DNA from: Nitrospira sp.
Lineage (GTDB): Bacteria > Nitrospirota > Nitrospiria > Nitrospirales > Nitrospiraceae
Assembly (NCBI GenBank): GCA_025934915.1
Contig: JAICWG010000024.1
Coordinates: forward strand, 1 to 33,350
Length of the DNA stretch: 33,350 nucleotides
Direction: 5' to 3'
Shown: positions 15,504 to 25,921 of the stretch, in pieces
Position numbering within the stretch: the stretch's first letter is position 1
How the letters are laid out: every line of letters begins with the position of its first letter
Made by a program: the position numbers and the translations under genes
Notes under the pieces: model-generated
Told to the model about the DNA's origin: nothing
Databases searched by the model: none
Seen by the model: the letters and a program-made list of their open reading frames with translations, nothing else

Positions 15504-16868
15504 CTATTCCTTTTGCTGTTTGAGTAACCGAGCCAGGTAGGTGCGCTGGAGCTTGAGCGAGTCGGCGGCTTTCGTCTGATTGCCTTCGGCCTGCTCCATC
15601 GCGCGGGCGATGATGTAGCGGCTGTGTTGCTCCATCGATTCATGATAGGGCAGGCTCAGATACGGCAGTGGAGCATCGTCTCTTCGGCGGAGCATGGTGT
15701 CGTCTGCCAGTAGGGCCAACATCTCCGGTTCGATGATGTCTTTCGGGCTCAAGACGACGGCGCGCGCGATCACATTGTCCAATTCCCGAATGTTTCCCGG
15801 CCAGGGGTAGCGGATCAAGGAATCGAGTGCGGCTGTACTTAGAGCCATGCCTGGTCGTTTCGCATCTCTCATATGTCGATCCAAAAAGAACTGGGTCAGG
15901 CCCGCGACATCCCCTGATCGTTCGCGAAGCGGCGGCAGGGTCAGACTCACGACGTCGAGTCGAAAATACAGATCTTCACGGAATTGGCCCGCTCTCACCG
16001 CTTGCCGAAGATCCTTGTTCGTAGCCGCGATGATGCGGATGTTCACCGAGACGGTTTTGGAGCCGCCGACGCGGTGAAACTCTCGGTCTTGCAAGACACG
16101 TAACAGCTTAGCTTGCAAAGGAAGGGACATATCTCCGATCTCGTCGAGAAAGACGGTTCCACCGTCGGCCATTTCCAGCTTGCCCTTCTGCTGCCGGTCG
16201 GCTCCGGTAAACGCCCCACGCTCGTGTCCGAATAGTTCGTTTTCAAGCAGCGTCTCCGTCAAGGCGACACAGTTGATGACGATGAGCGGCATGGCACAAC
16301 GATGACTCCATTGATGGATCGACCGGGCGAAGAGTTCTTTGCCGGTCCCGCTTTCGCCGAGGAGTAACACGCTTGCATCGGATTTGGCAGCCCGCTGTGC
16401 CGATTCCACGACGGACCTCACGGACGGGCTGTTACCGACGATGGAGGCGTACCGGCTGTCGACCTCAGAACGGAGATACGCGACTTGTCGTCGGAGTGCA
16501 TCCCGTTCCAAGGCTTTGCGAATTACGATCAAGAGATGGTCTCTGTCGAGGGGTTTGGTCAGGAAGTCGTATGCCCCGTCCTTCATGGCCTCCACCGCGG
16601 CTTCAATGGATGCATGCGCGGTCATGACGATGACAGGAATATTGTCCGACGGCTTCATCTGGGACAGACGCTTGAGGACATCGAGCCCCGACACTTTAGG
16701 CAGTGTGAGATCCAGGAGGATAAGCTGCGGAGACTCGTGAACGATTTGGTCAAGCGCCTGCTGCCCCTCGGTGGCCACAGCGGTCTCATACCCGGAAGCA
16801 TGAAGTCGGTCCTCAAGCATCATGACGATGTCGGGGTCATCGTCGACAATAAGAATTTTGGCGTTCAT
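15504..16868 (-). CDS. NtrC/AtoC-type sigma-54-dependent response regulator
   Basis: A 454-aa regulator with a receiver (D9-D11, phospho-acceptor D53 in ILLDLTLPKVSG), a switch-helix VMTAHAS, and a sigma-54 AAA+ domain: GESGTGKE, ERGAFTGADRQQKG, VFLDEIGDMS and RIIAATNKDL. It ends with a Fis-type helix-turn-helix, NQTKAADSLKLQRTYLARLLKQ. It should activate sigma-54 promoters after phosphorylation. It is the second such regulator in the window and is only loosely similar in its ends to the one at 2807. Upstream lie DUF1015 and the polyprenyl synthase on the same strand (gap 100 bp), so it may be co-transcribed with them. No sensor kinase is nearby. Confidence 0.92.
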   Translation of the reverse strand: MNAKILIVDDDPDIVMMLEDRLHASGYETAVATEGQQALDQIVHESPQLILLDLTLPKVSGLDVLKRLSQMKPSDNIPVIVMTAHASIEAAVEAMKDGAYDFLTKPLDRDHLLIVIRKALERDALRRQVAYLRSEVDSRYASIVGNSPSVRSVVESAQRAAKSDASVLLLGESGTGKELFARSIHQWSHRCAMPLIVINCVALTETLLENELFGHERGAFTGADRQQKGKLEMADGGTVFLDEIGDMSLPLQAKLLRVLQDREFHRVGGSKTVSVNIRIIAATNKDLRQAVRAGQFREDLYFRLDVVSLTLPPLRERSGDVAGLTQFFLDRHMRDAKRPGMALSTAALDSLIRYPWPGNIRELDNVIARAVVLSPKDIIEPEMLALLADDTMLRRRDDAPLPYLSLPYHESMEQHSRYIIARAMEQAEGNQTKAADSLKLQRTYLARLLKQQKE

Positions 16869-16968
16869 CAGGAAAACCTTCTGCCTCTGGTCATCGCGGC
16901 CGTTATGGAAGGATCGGCCAGGGAGTCGTGTCGCGGTTGATAAGCGACGATCGATAAAATATCTCCAC

Positions 16969-18291
16969 CTAACCGGTCATCACATTGATGACAAGCCCCG
17001 TCAACGGCTTCGGGTAAAAATACGTTGATTTATGCGGCATCCGTTCTCCGGCTGCCGCGACGGCTTGAACTTCACTGACCTTGGTGGCGTTGAGCAGGAA
17101 TGCGCCCGTCCCTGTTCCTTTGGCCACCCAGTCCAGAGCCTCGTGGTCATCTTTGGTGTACAGAATGGCTTCTTGTTCCTGCTGCGTCGGACAGAGCCTG
17201 GTCACGATCAGTTGTTGCAGCAGGGAGACGTCGAGTTTGACTCGAGGTGATGCCTGAGTGGAAGGTCGATGGGCTGGCTTCAGTGTGAGCGTGATGTATC
17301 GGTCGTCGCCTTGTCGCGTCAGTCCAAACACCGGAACATGCTTCCCTTCCGTCCGCAAGCTGGTCAGGAACTGTGAGCGTGCTTGCTGTTGTGTGGATGC
17401 GCTGAAGTGGAATTCTCGAAACTCGAACGCGTCACCCAGTACCGTCTTGATCTGGTCTGAAGAAGGCAAGGGAGTGGTCGCCACTCGGTGCGTCGGTAAT
17501 ACCGTCAATCCTGGATCTTCAAGCGGGGTGAGCAGCATGAGCACGGAGTCGTAGGGTTGCAGCCCGACGTGAGGGGCCGCCTGCTGCAGCCGAAGCTTTT
17601 GATAGTTCAATGCTGTTTCATAGCGATGGTGACCGTCTGCGATGAACAGCGGCTTGCTCTGCATCGCAGCGGTGATGTGCTTCAGGACAGTCTCATCGGT
17701 TACGGCCCACAGGCATTCGCGACAGCCTGCATCGTCTTGAAAGTCGTAGCGAGCCGGCTGGCCTTTTACCGCGGTTTCCAGAAGTTGGATGGTGACACCG
17801 AGCGGATCGGAATAGAGCGACCAGATCGGGCTGAAGTTTGAGCGACAGGCTTCGATCAGATTCAGGCGATCAGTCTTCGCCGCGGCGCGTGTGTTCTCGT
17901 GAGGATAAATATGTCCGGAGTCGAGCTCCTCCAGCTTTGCCAACGCCAGGAATCCCCGAAGCACCTTCTTCGGAGCGTCGGAGGCTGAGTAGGGAGGAGC
18001 GTATTCAATCGTGTGATAGTAGACGGTAGGTCGTGCGTCGCGCGTGAGGATACCCTCGTTGAGCCAGGTCCGCAGCATAGCTGCAGCGCGGGTATACCGG
18101 TTGTGAGCAGGGTCGTCACCGGTCTGGTCGAGCCCTAATTCCATTCGGATAATGTTGTGGGGGTGGCGGCCGTGAAGTCGTTTCTGCCCCTCCGCATCAA
18201 TGATATCGTATGGCGGGGCGACCACGTCCTTGATGGAGCCCACGAGCGTCTGGTCGTACAGCATGCCCTGAAATGGAATGATCTGTGACAT
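16969..18291 (-). CDS. DUF1015 family protein
   Basis: A 440-aa protein that matches DUF1015 from end to end: IIPFQGMLYD, VAPPYDIIDAEGQ, PHNIIRMELG, HYHTIEY, HIYPHENTRAAAKTDRLNLI, SPIWSLYSD, the conserved FIADGHHRYETAL and a C-terminal EAILYTKDDHEALDWV. The function is unknown; some relatives have been proposed to be kinases or involved in serine metabolism, which I treat as unproven here. The DGHHRYET and HEN motifs are the likely active-site residues. I chose ATG at 18291 with AAGGGG 6 nt upstream over the TTG two codons earlier. It follows the polyprenyl synthase by 133 bp. Confidence 0.9.
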   Translation of the reverse strand: MSQIIPFQGMLYDQTLVGSIKDVVAPPYDIIDAEGQKRLHGRHPHNIIRMELGLDQTGDDPAHNRYTRAAAMLRTWLNEGILTRDARPTVYYHTIEYAPPYSASDAPKKVLRGFLALAKLEELDSGHIYPHENTRAAAKTDRLNLIEACRSNFSPIWSLYSDPLGVTIQLLETAVKGQPARYDFQDDAGCRECLWAVTDETVLKHITAAMQSKPLFIADGHHRYETALNYQKLRLQQAAPHVGLQPYDSVLMLLTPLEDPGLTVLPTHRVATTPLPSSDQIKTVLGDAFEFREFHFSASTQQQARSQFLTSLRTEGKHVPVFGLTRQGDDRYITLTLKPAHRPSTQASPRVKLDVSLLQQLIVTRLCPTQQEQEAILYTKDDHEALDWVAKGTGTGAFLLNATKVSEVQAVAAAGERMPHKSTYFYPKPLTGLVINVMTG

Positions 18292-18424
18292 GAACAACCC
18301 CTTGGCAATGTCGTGACAGCAACGACGGTTTGATGGTTAATGGTTACAGGAGAGAGTGGGATGCTTCCGCCTTATGCCGTGCCGCTCCTACGGTCCAGCA
18401 TCTTTCCAGCCGGTGGGAAGACAA

Positions 18425-19429
18425 CTAGCGGTCGCGGGTAATCATATAATCAGCGGCGACCGATAGCGCGCGCCGTGCGGTACTGTCGTCGAAGCGTTCG
18501 AGCTCATGTTTGGCGGCGGCAATATAGGCGCTCGCGCGATCCATGGCATAAGTAATCGAACCGAAATCGGCCATTAGGAACAGGATGCGTTCAAGATCAG
18601 CGATGCTGAGAGTCCGAGTTTCCATTCGATCCTTGATCATCTGGCGGTCCTGCTCTGAACAATGCTGCAACAGATGCAGCAGGGGCAGCGTCGCTTTTCC
18701 CTGCCGGAGATCTTGGCCGATCGTCTTCCCGAGCGACTCGCCGTTTGCAATGTAATCTAAGGTATCGTCGGCGACTTGAAAGGCGATACCAAGGTATTGG
18801 CCGAAGCGGAACAGCGCATTTTGTTGCGTTTCCGAAGCCTCGGCCAGAATGGCGCCCATGCGGCAGGCCGCTGCAATCAAGCTGGCAGTCTTGTGTTCGA
18901 CGATCTTGATATAATCGATTTCCGGCATCGAGGGATTCCCGTTATAGTACAGTTGAAGGACCTCACCTTCCGCCATTTTGTTGCAGGCCTCGGCGAGGAC
19001 TTCATTGATGCCTTGATTCTGGAACTCGACGACTTTGCACATCGCCTTCGTATAGAGGTAGTCGCCGACCAGAATGCTGATCTGGTTTCCCCAAACCTTG
19101 CGCGCGGCCCTTCTGCCTCTCCGGAGATCGGCGTCATCAACGACATCATCGTGCAACAGGGTGGCGGTATGGATGAATTCCACGATGCTGCCGAGCTGAT
19201 GGTGCTCGGCTCCGGGATAGCCGCAGAGGCGGGCTGACAAGAGGAGGAACAGAGGTCTGATACGTTTGCCGCCACCGCTCAAGATGTGGGCGGCGACTGT
19301 ATTGACCAGGGCCACGCTGGAGTCGAGGTTCTTTCGGACTCGATCCTCCACTCCGTCCAGTTCACCACGGTAGGCGTCCCATACATCCGACATGCTATGT
19401 AGGATTGCGATCAGTGGAACTTGTGCCAT
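18425..19429 (-). CDS. Trans-polyprenyl diphosphate synthase (quinone side chain)
   Basis: A 334-aa isoprenoid synthase of the IspB/HepT/GerC-III type. It shows GGGKRIRPL (substrate-binding K and R, residues 52-60), the first aspartate-rich motif LLHDDVVDDADLRRG (D94, D95, D98), and the second, FQVADDTLDY, around residue 215-225, then GKTIGQDLRQGKATLPLL. It chain-elongates farnesyl diphosphate with isopentenyl diphosphate to a long all-trans chain for ubiquinone or menaquinone. Chain length cannot be read safely from sequence. No strong ribosome binding site precedes ATG 19429; an internal ATG at 19393 would also give a normal N-terminus. It is the head of a minus-strand unit, divergent from gltB. 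Confidence 0.9.
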   Translation of the reverse strand: MAQVPLIAILHSMSDVWDAYRGELDGVEDRVRKNLDSSVALVNTVAAHILSGGGKRIRPLFLLLSARLCGYPGAEHHQLGSIVEFIHTATLLHDDVVDDADLRRGRRAARKVWGNQISILVGDYLYTKAMCKVVEFQNQGINEVLAEACNKMAEGEVLQLYYNGNPSMPEIDYIKIVEHKTASLIAAACRMGAILAEASETQQNALFRFGQYLGIAFQVADDTLDYIANGESLGKTIGQDLRQGKATLPLLHLLQHCSEQDRQMIKDRMETRTLSIADLERILFLMADFGSITYAMDRASAYIAAAKHELERFDDSTARRALSVAADYMITRDR

Positions 19430-19650
19430 GCGGCGGATGGTATGGCAGCCGAGGAAATAAAGTCAAGCAACTGAAAGCGGTATAAGCCCATGTAACCTTG
19501 ACAGAAGAATGACCCATCCAGTAAGTTCCCATCCTAATAATCGAGTGAGGTTCACCCTGAACACTATGGGAGCAAATCCACCCAAGGTTTCTCGCTGGCT
19601 CCATTCCCATGCCATAGGGGGAACTCTCATGTTTTTAACGAGATAGGTAC
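19430..19650. promoter_or_regulatory. Divergent promoter region between the polyprenyl synthase and gltB
   Basis: This 221-bp gap must hold both promoters. On the plus strand TTGACA occurs at about 19497-19502; the best -10 at 17-18 bp (GTAAGT/TAAGTT) is poor, so it is only a candidate for gltB. No sigma-54 (TGGCAC-N5-TTGC) site was found. A weak purine-rich AGATAGGT precedes the gltB ATG. Confidence 0.3.
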
Positions 19651-22600
19651 ATGAATCTTCCTGGGTTTCCACGTCGACAAGGGCTCTATGATCCTCAGCA
19701 CGAGAAGGACTCTTGTGGGATCGGCTTTGTCGTCAATATCAAAGGGAAGAAATCCCATGACATTGTCCGTAAAGGACTTCAAGTCCTGGAGAATCTTACC
19801 CATCGTGGAGCGCAGGGCTGTGACCCCTGCACGGGAGACGGAGCCGGAATTCTTTTGCAGGTCCCACACACGTTTCTGAAGCGGGTTGCAGGAGATGCCG
19901 GCGTCTCATTGCCGGAAGTCGGCGAGTACGGAGTGGGGCAGTTGTTTCTACCACCCAACGCAGACTCCCGACGGCTGTGCGAGAAGCTGTTCACTGAGAT
20001 TCTTGTAGAAGAAGGCCTGCGGCTGCTCGGTTGGCGCGACGTGCCGGTCAAGAGTGACCAGATCGGTGCCCAAGCGCGAACGACCGAGCCGTTCATGCGG
20101 CAGATCTTCATCGCGCGTGATGCCTTGAATGAGGCTCAGTTCGAGCGAAAGTTGTATGTGATCCGCAAGCGGGTTGAAAAGGCCGTGGCAGAGTCGGCCA
20201 TTCAAGGACGAGAACATTTTTACGTATCCAGCTTGTCGGCCCACACGATCGTCTATAAGGGGCTGTTGTTGCCGCATCAAATGGCGGCCTACTACCAGGA
20301 CCTTACTGATGAACGGATGGTGAGCGCACTGGCCTTGGTGCATTCACGCTTCAGCACAAATACCTTTCCCACTTGGCCGCTGGCCCATCCCTATCGGTAT
20401 GTGTGCCACAATGGGGAGATCAATACCCTGAAGGGGAACGTCAACTGGATGAAGGCTCGCCAAGGCCGTCTTCATTCCGAGCTGTTCGGGAAAGACATGG
20501 AGAAATTGTTCCCGATCGTCTCCGAGAATCAAAGCGACTCGGCCTGTCTGGACAATGCCCTTGAATTTTTGCTGCTCGGAGGCCGGTCGTTGCCGCATGC
20601 CATGATGATGTTGATTCCCGAACCGTGGGTGGCGAATGCGCAGATGGATTTGGATCGGCGAGGCTTCTACCAGTATCACGCGGCGATGATGGAGCCATGG
20701 GACGGGCCGGCCGCCGTCTGTTTCACCGACGGCAAGATGATCGGTGCGACGTTGGACCGGAACGGACTCCGTCCCTGCCGCTATCAGGTGACGACCGACG
20801 GTCTCGTGGTCCTGGCATCCGAGGCGGGTGTCTTGCCGGCTGAAGCGAAAGATATCCGCATGAAAGGCCGGCTCCAACCGGGCCGAATGTTCCTCGTCGA
20901 CACGGTGGAGGGCCGCATCATCGATGACGAGGAGATTAAGGCTGATATCGTCGGCCGCAAACCCTATCGCAGTTGGGTGACGCAGTACGGTGTCTCGCTG
21001 GACGAGTTGCCGGAGCCGCTGAATGTGCCGCAGCCCGACCATCCGACGATCCGCCAGCGGCAGCAAGCATTCGGCTATACGGTCGAAGAACTCAAGATGG
21101 TCATCACACCGATGATCGTGACGGGCGAAGAAGCGATCTCTTCGATGGGCACTGATACCCCATTGGCGGTGCTGTCCGATCGCCCACAGCTCCTGTTCAA
21201 GTATTTCAAGCAGCTCTTTGCGCAGGTGACGAATCCTCCCATCGACCCCATCCGTGAACAGCTCGTGATGTCGCTCGTGACCAACATCGGCCCGAAGCCG
21301 AACCTGATGGACGAATCGCCGGAATCGTGCCGCCGCATTAAGGTGCAGCAGCCGATTCTCACGAACGCCGATTTGCAAAAGATCCGCGGCATGTCCGATC
21401 CGCACTTCAAGAGCAAGACGCTCCGTATGTTGTTCCGCGTCGTTGAAGGTCCTGATGGGCTTGGCGAAGCGGTCGACGAGCTGTGCCGCCAAGCCTCGCA
21501 GTCGATCAAGGAAGGCTACAAATTCCTCATTTTGAGCGATCGTGGCGTCGACGAACAGTGGGCTCCGATCCCAAGTTTGCTCGGTATCTCCGCCGTCCAC
21601 CACCATCTGGTTCGTGAGTGTACGAGAACCGAAGCGGGCTTGATTCTCGAAACCGGCGAGCCGCGCGATGTGCATCAGTTTGCCTGTTTGATCGGTTACG
21701 GCGCCGGGACGATCAACCCATATCTGGTTTTCGAGTCGCTCGTCGATATGGAACGCGACAACTATTTGCCGGAAGGACTCGACGCCCAGACGGCGGAAGG
21801 GAAATTCATCAAGGCCATCAATAAGGGCCTGCTCAAGATTTTCTCGAAAATGGGAATCTCGACCGTGCAGTCTTACTGTGGCGCCCAGATCTTCGAGGCG
21901 ATCGGATTGAATCGCGACCTGATCGACCGCTACTTCACCGGGACCCCGTCGCGCGTGGAAGGAGTCGGCATCCGCGACATTGGTGAAGAAACGCTACGCC
22001 GACACCTCACTGCCTACGAGCCGGCCGCGATCCGTCAACTGGATTTCGGCGGCGAGATCCACTACCGCATCCAGGGTGAGCATCACAATTGGAATCCTGA
22101 GACGATCTACAAATTGCAGCACGCCGGCCGCTCGAACGATCCGAAGACCTACGCCGAATTCGCGCAACTCGTGAACGACGAGAGCAAGCGGCGGTCGAAT
22201 CTGCGTGGTCTGCTGGATTTTAAGTTCGTTCCCCAGCCGATTCCCATCGAAGAGGTGGAGCCAGCCAAGGAAATCGTCAAGCGTTTCAACACCGGCGCGA
22301 TGTCGTTCGGGTCGATCAGCAAGGAAGCGCACGAAACGCTGGCAATCGCGATGAACCGACTTGGCGGCAAGAGCAACACCGGCGAAGGCGGTGAAGATCC
22401 TGAGCGGTTCATTCCGCTTCCCAATGGAGATTCCAAGAACAGCTATATCAAACAAGTGGCCTCGGCCAGATTTGGAGTCACGGCCCATTACCTCGTCAAC
22501 GCGCGGGAATTGCAGATCAAGATGGCGCAGGGAGCCAAGCCAGGCGAAGGCGGCCAGCTACCAGGACACAAGGTGGACGAGAACATCGCCAAATTTCGCT

Positions 22601-24168
22601 ATGCGACGCCTGGTGTACAGTTGATCTCGCCGCCACCGCATCACGATATCTATTCGATCGAGGATTTGGCTCAGTTAATCTTCGACTTGAAGAATTCGAA
22701 TCCGGATGCTGGCGTATCCGTGAAACTGGTGGCGGAGGTCGGCGTCGGCACGGTTGCAGCCGGTGTCGCCAAGGCTCATGCGGACAAGGTGCTCATCAGC
22801 GGCGATTCGGGCGGCACGGGCGCGTCCCCATTGGCATCGATCAAGTACGCCGGGATTCCATGGGAACTGGGGCTCGCAGAAACTCACCAGACCCTGGTGC
22901 TCAACGATCTACGCGGGCGCATCCGTGTTGAAACGGACGGTCAGATGAAGACCGGCCGCGACGTGGTCATTGCCACCTTGCTGGGGGCCGAGGAATATGG
23001 GTTCGCGACAGCGCCGCTGATCGTCGAAGGCTGCATCATGATGCGCAAGTGTCATCTGAACACCTGTCCCGTCGGCATTGCGACGCAGGATCCGGAATTG
23101 CGCAAGAAGTTCGACGGCAAACCGGAACACATCGTGAATTATCTCTTCTTCGTGGCCGAAGAAGCGCGGCAGTTGATGGCGAAGCTCGGTTTTCGGACGA
23201 TCAACGAGATGGTCGGCCATGTCGACAAGCTCAGGATTACCAAAGCCGTCGACCATTGGAAAGCCAAGGGGCTGGATCTCACACCGCTGCTGACGGCTCC
23301 TGATGTTCCGGAGGATGTGCCGCGCTATTGTGTGCAGAAGCAGGACCATGGTCTTGCCGACATTCTCGATAACAAGCTCGTCGAGCTTTGCAAGACTGCG
23401 ATCGAGCAGGGTGAGAAGGTCACGCTCGAGCTTCCGATCAGAAACATCAACCGGACGACGGGCACCGTGCTCTCCAGCAAGATTGCGAAGAAGTACGGGC
23501 CTGATGGGTTACCGGAAGACACGATCTCGATCAAGTTTACCGGCTCGGCCGGTCAATCGTTTGGAGCCTTCCTTGCAAAAGGCATCACGCTGACGTTGGA
23601 AGGCGAGTCCAATGATTACATCGGCAAGGGATTGTCCGGCGGCAAGATCATCGTCTTCCCGCCGAAGAACATCCTTTATAATCCAGAAGACACGATTTTG
23701 ATCGGCAATACGTCGCTCTATGGTGCCACGCAAGGGGAGGCGTATTTCTACGGGATGGCCGGCGAGCGATTTGCCGTCCGGAACAGCGGGGCACAGGCCG
23801 TCGTCGAAGGGACGGGCGATCACGGTTGTGAGTACATGACCGGTGGTGTGGTCGTGGTGCTCGGCAGGACTGGCCGCAATTTCGCAGCCGGCATGTCCGG
23901 GGGAACGGCGTTCGTGCTGGACGAGGCTGGGACATTCCAGAGCCGTTGCAACACCGGGATGGTTGAACTGGAGCCGATGACGACGAAGGAAGACAAGCAA
24001 CTGCTCCACAGGTTGATCACCAAGCACTTTATGTACACGGGTAGCCGTAAGGCCAAGCAAGTGCTCGATGCGTTCGAGGCCACCTTGCCGAAGTTTGTGA
24101 AGGTGATGCCGGTGGATTATAAGCGAGTCTTGGAAGAACGGAAACGCAAGGCGAGCGCAGTGCACTAG
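19651..24168 (+). CDS. gltB: Glutamate synthase large subunit
   Basis: A 1505-aa GltB with all standard parts. The N-terminal class II glutaminase nucleophile is C22 in [11 protein letters not shown], so residues 1-21 are a propeptide removed on maturation. Central domain to about residue 800, then the FMN/synthase domain ([45 protein letters not shown]). The [3Fe-4S] cysteines are C1128, C1134 and C1139 with the same 6/5 spacing as in E. coli GltB. The C-terminal GXGXG beta-helix includes [16 protein letters not shown] and [24 protein letters not shown]. It converts glutamine plus 2-oxoglutarate to two glutamates, using electrons passed from GltD. It is in an operon with gltD, separated by a repeat element of about 60 bp. 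Confidence 0.97.
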   Translation: MNLPGFPRRQGLYDPQHEKDSCGIGFVVNIKGKKSHDIVRKGLQVLENLTHRGAQGCDPCTGDGAGILLQVPHTFLKRVAGDAGVSLPEVGEYGVGQLFLPPNADSRRLCEKLFTEILVEEGLRLLGWRDVPVKSDQIGAQARTTEPFMRQIFIARDALNEAQFERKLYVIRKRVEKAVAESAIQGREHFYVSSLSAHTIVYKGLLLPHQMAAYYQDLTDERMVSALALVHSRFSTNTFPTWPLAHPYRYVCHNGEINTLKGNVNWMKARQGRLHSELFGKDMEKLFPIVSENQSDSACLDNALEFLLLGGRSLPHAMMMLIPEPWVANAQMDLDRRGFYQYHAAMMEPWDGPAAVCFTDGKMIGATLDRNGLRPCRYQVTTDGLVVLASEAGVLPAEAKDIRMKGRLQPGRMFLVDTVEGRIIDDEEIKADIVGRKPYRSWVTQYGVSLDELPEPLNVPQPDHPTIRQRQQAFGYTVEELKMVITPMIVTGEEAISSMGTDTPLAVLSDRPQLLFKYFKQLFAQVTNPPIDPIREQLVMSLVTNIGPKPNLMDESPESCRRIKVQQPILTNADLQKIRGMSDPHFKSKTLRMLFRVVEGPDGLGEAVDELCRQASQSIKEGYKFLILSDRGVDEQWAPIPSLLGISAVHHHLVRECTRTEAGLILETGEPRDVHQFACLIGYGAGTINPYLVFESLVDMERDNYLPEGLDAQTAEGKFIKAINKGLLKIFSKMGISTVQSYCGAQIFEAIGLNRDLIDRYFTGTPSRVEGVGIRDIGEETLRRHLTAYEPAAIRQLDFGGEIHYRIQGEHHNWNPETIYKLQHAGRSNDPKTYAEFAQLVNDESKRRSNLRGLLDFKFVPQPIPIEEVEPAKEIVKRFNTGAMSFGSISKEAHETLAIAMNRLGGKSNTGEGGEDPERFIPLPNGDSKNSYIKQVASARFGVTAHYLVNARELQIKMAQGAKPGEGGQLPGHKVDENIAKFRYATPGVQLISPPPHHDIYSIEDLAQLIFDLKNSNPDAGVSVKLVAEVGVGTVAAGVAKAHADKVLISGDSGGTGASPLASIKYAGIPWELGLAETHQTLVLNDLRGRIRVETDGQMKTGRDVVIATLLGAEEYGFATAPLIVEGCIMMRKCHLNTCPVGIATQDPELRKKFDGKPEHIVNYLFFVAEEARQLMAKLGFRTINEMVGHVDKLRITKAVDHWKAKGLDLTPLLTAPDVPEDVPRYCVQKQDHGLADILDNKLVELCKTAIEQGEKVTLELPIRNINRTTGTVLSSKIAKKYGPDGLPEDTISIKFTGSAGQSFGAFLAKGITLTLEGESNDYIGKGLSGGKIIVFPPKNILYNPEDTILIGNTSLYGATQGEAYFYGMAGERFAVRNSGAQAVVEGTGDHGCEYMTGGVVVVLGRTGRNFAAGMSGGTAFVLDEAGTFQSRCNTGMVELEPMTTKEDKQLLHRLITKHFMYTGSRKAKQVLDAFEATLPKFVKVMPVDYKRVLEERKRKASAVH

Positions 24169-24189
24169 CTCGAGTGTGCTCGCTATGAA

Positions 24190-24248
24190 GGCTGAGTGCT
24201 GAGGAATGAGGGCTGAGTGAAGGGTAGCGGATTTCTCAGTCCTCAGTC
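24190..24248. repeat. Heptamer-period inverted array, copy C (gltB/gltD junction)
   Basis: The heptads GGCTGAG, TGCTGAG, GAATGAG, GGCTGAG and TGAAGGG run from 24190 to 24224. After a 10-nt spacer come CTCAGTC and CTCAGTC (24235-24248). The last unit ends 2 nt before the GGAG ribosome binding site of gltD. The halves are partly complementary (GACTGAG against CTCAGTC type). Confidence 0.75.
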
Positions 24249-24259
24249 CTGGAGAAAAG

Positions 24260-25693
24260 ATGGGTGACCCCAAAGGTTTCATGAAATATGCCCGCGAGGG
24301 TCCGAAGCGCAAGCCGATCGAGTTGCGTGTGCTCGATTGGAAGGAGATGTACGAGCCGATCTCCGAGGACAAGCTGAAGGCCCAGGGTGCGCGCTGCATG
24401 GATTGTGGTGTGCCGTTCTGCCAAGGCCACACCGGTTGTCCCGTCGTGAATCTGATTCCCGAATGGAACGATCTTGTCTATCGCGGTCGGTGGCAAGATG
24501 CACTGAAAGCTCTGCACACCACGAATAATTTCCCCGAATTCACAGGGCGTCTCTGCCCCGCACCCTGCGAAGGGGCCTGTGTGCTGGGTATCAATGAAGA
24601 TCCAGTGTCCATCCGCATCATCGAATGGAACATCGTCGACCGCGGCTTCAACGAAGGCTTTGTGACGCCGATCCTACCGGTTGTGAAAACCGGTAAGACT
24701 GTGGCGATCGTCGGTTCCGGTCCGGCAGGGTTGGCTGCCTCGCAGCAACTGGCTCGAGCCGGCCATGACGTGACGCTCTTCGAGAAAGCCGATCGGATCG
24801 GCGGCTTACTCCGCTATGGCATTCCCGACTTCAAGATGGAGAAGTGGGTCATCGACAGGCGGCTGGAACAGATGAAGGTCGAAGGGGTGAAGTTTCAAAC
24901 CGGTGTCGCGGTCGGCAAAGATATTTCCCGTGAACAGCTGCTTCAACAGTTTGACGCGGTGGGCCTCACAATGGGTGCTGAACAGGCGCGCGAGTTGCCG
25001 ATCCCGGGGCGTGAGCTGAAGGGCGTGCATCTCGCGATGGAATATCTCATCCAGCAGAACAAGCGTACGGCAGGCATCCCTCTCAGTGGCGAACCGATCA
25101 CGGCAAAAGGCAAACGGGTGGTCATCCTCGGCGGAGGCGATACGGGGTCCGACTGTCTCGGCACCGCGCACCGTCAAGGCTGTGTCGAAGCGCATCAATT
25201 TGAATTGCTGTCGGAACCACCGCCGCAGCGGGCCGAATCGACCCCCTGGCCGCTCTGGCCGATGCAACTCCGCACATCACACGCTCACGAGGAGGGCTGC
25301 GACCGGCAGTGGAGCGTCTCCACTACGAAGTTTACCGGCCACGATGGTCATGTCACCAAATTGCATGCGCATCGCATACAGTTCAGCAACGGCAAATTCA
25401 CTCCTGCTCCCAACACCGACTTCGAGATGAATGTCGATCTGGTGTTGTTGGCCATGGGGTTCACCGGACCGGTGAAGAATGGTCTGCTCGACGACCTGGG
25501 CGTAAAGTATGATGCGCGCGGGGCGGTACTAGTGGACGAGAACTTCATGACCAACTGTGATGGCGTCTTCGCCGGCGGCGACACCAAACGCGGCGCGTCA
25601 CTTATCGTCTGGGCCATCGCCGAAGGGCGTAGGATGGCGGCGGGGATCGATAAGTATCTGCATGCTGGGAAATCCGCGAAAGCAGTCGCCTAA
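24260..25693 (+). CDS. gltD: Glutamate synthase small subunit
   Basis: A 477-aa NADPH-dependent GltD. The N-terminal adapter binds two [4Fe-4S] clusters through C46, C49, C54, C60 and C99, C103, C107 (RLCPAPCEGAC). The FAD site follows with VAIVGSGPAGLAASQQL and ADRIGGLLRYGIPDFK, and the NADPH site with VVILGGGDTGSDCLGTA. The C-terminal FAD motif is GVFAGGDTKRGASLIVWAI. It passes electrons from NADPH to GltB for glutamate formation. GGAG lies 5 nt before the ATG. Length and domain order are normal. Related sequences include the N-terminal half of dihydropyrimidine dehydrogenase, but the neighbouring gltB settles the call. Confidence 0.96.
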   Translation: MGDPKGFMKYAREGPKRKPIELRVLDWKEMYEPISEDKLKAQGARCMDCGVPFCQGHTGCPVVNLIPEWNDLVYRGRWQDALKALHTTNNFPEFTGRLCPAPCEGACVLGINEDPVSIRIIEWNIVDRGFNEGFVTPILPVVKTGKTVAIVGSGPAGLAASQQLARAGHDVTLFEKADRIGGLLRYGIPDFKMEKWVIDRRLEQMKVEGVKFQTGVAVGKDISREQLLQQFDAVGLTMGAEQARELPIPGRELKGVHLAMEYLIQQNKRTAGIPLSGEPITAKGKRVVILGGGDTGSDCLGTAHRQGCVEAHQFELLSEPPPQRAESTPWPLWPMQLRTSHAHEEGCDRQWSVSTTKFTGHDGHVTKLHAHRIQFSNGKFTPAPNTDFEMNVDLVLLAMGFTGPVKNGLLDDLGVKYDARGAVLVDENFMTNCDGVFAGGDTKRGASLIVWAIAEGRRMAAGIDKYLHAGKSAKAVA

Positions 25694-25764
25694 AAAGCCT
25701 CGCAACATAAAATCCAAGTTTCTTCTCTCCAGTATTTCCCGCTTCCTTGTCACCCGCCCACCCC

Positions 25765-25783
25765 GTCGCGCTAAAGACGCGAC
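25765..25783. other. Small hairpin between the gltD and nagB 3' ends
   Basis: GTCGCG (25765-25770) and CGCGAC (25778-25783) enclose a 7-nt loop. No T-run follows on either strand, so it is not a clear terminator. It lies in the 228-bp gap between two convergent genes that otherwise shows nothing recognisable. Confidence 0.3.
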
Positions 25784-25921
25784 CTTCACCGGACTGGTGC
25801 TCGCCTCGCGCAAACCCTCGACGGTGAATTCAGCGGGAGATAAAGTACCTTATCCACTTGTCTTTGGTCGAAGCAAGCGGCACAAGCAAGCGTGGAACGT
25901 ACCTCCTCGGGTTCTCGCTTG

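Noticed and set aside
20344..21675. A 443-codon open frame on the minus strand inside gltB
   Set aside because: It is antisense to a fully conserved GltB sequence; its His/Arg/Asp-rich composition is what the reverse of GC-rich coding DNA gives, and it has no family motif.
23509..24432. A 307-codon minus-strand frame spanning the gltB/gltD junction
   Set aside because: Antisense to both subunits and runs through the heptamer element; no recognisable protein.
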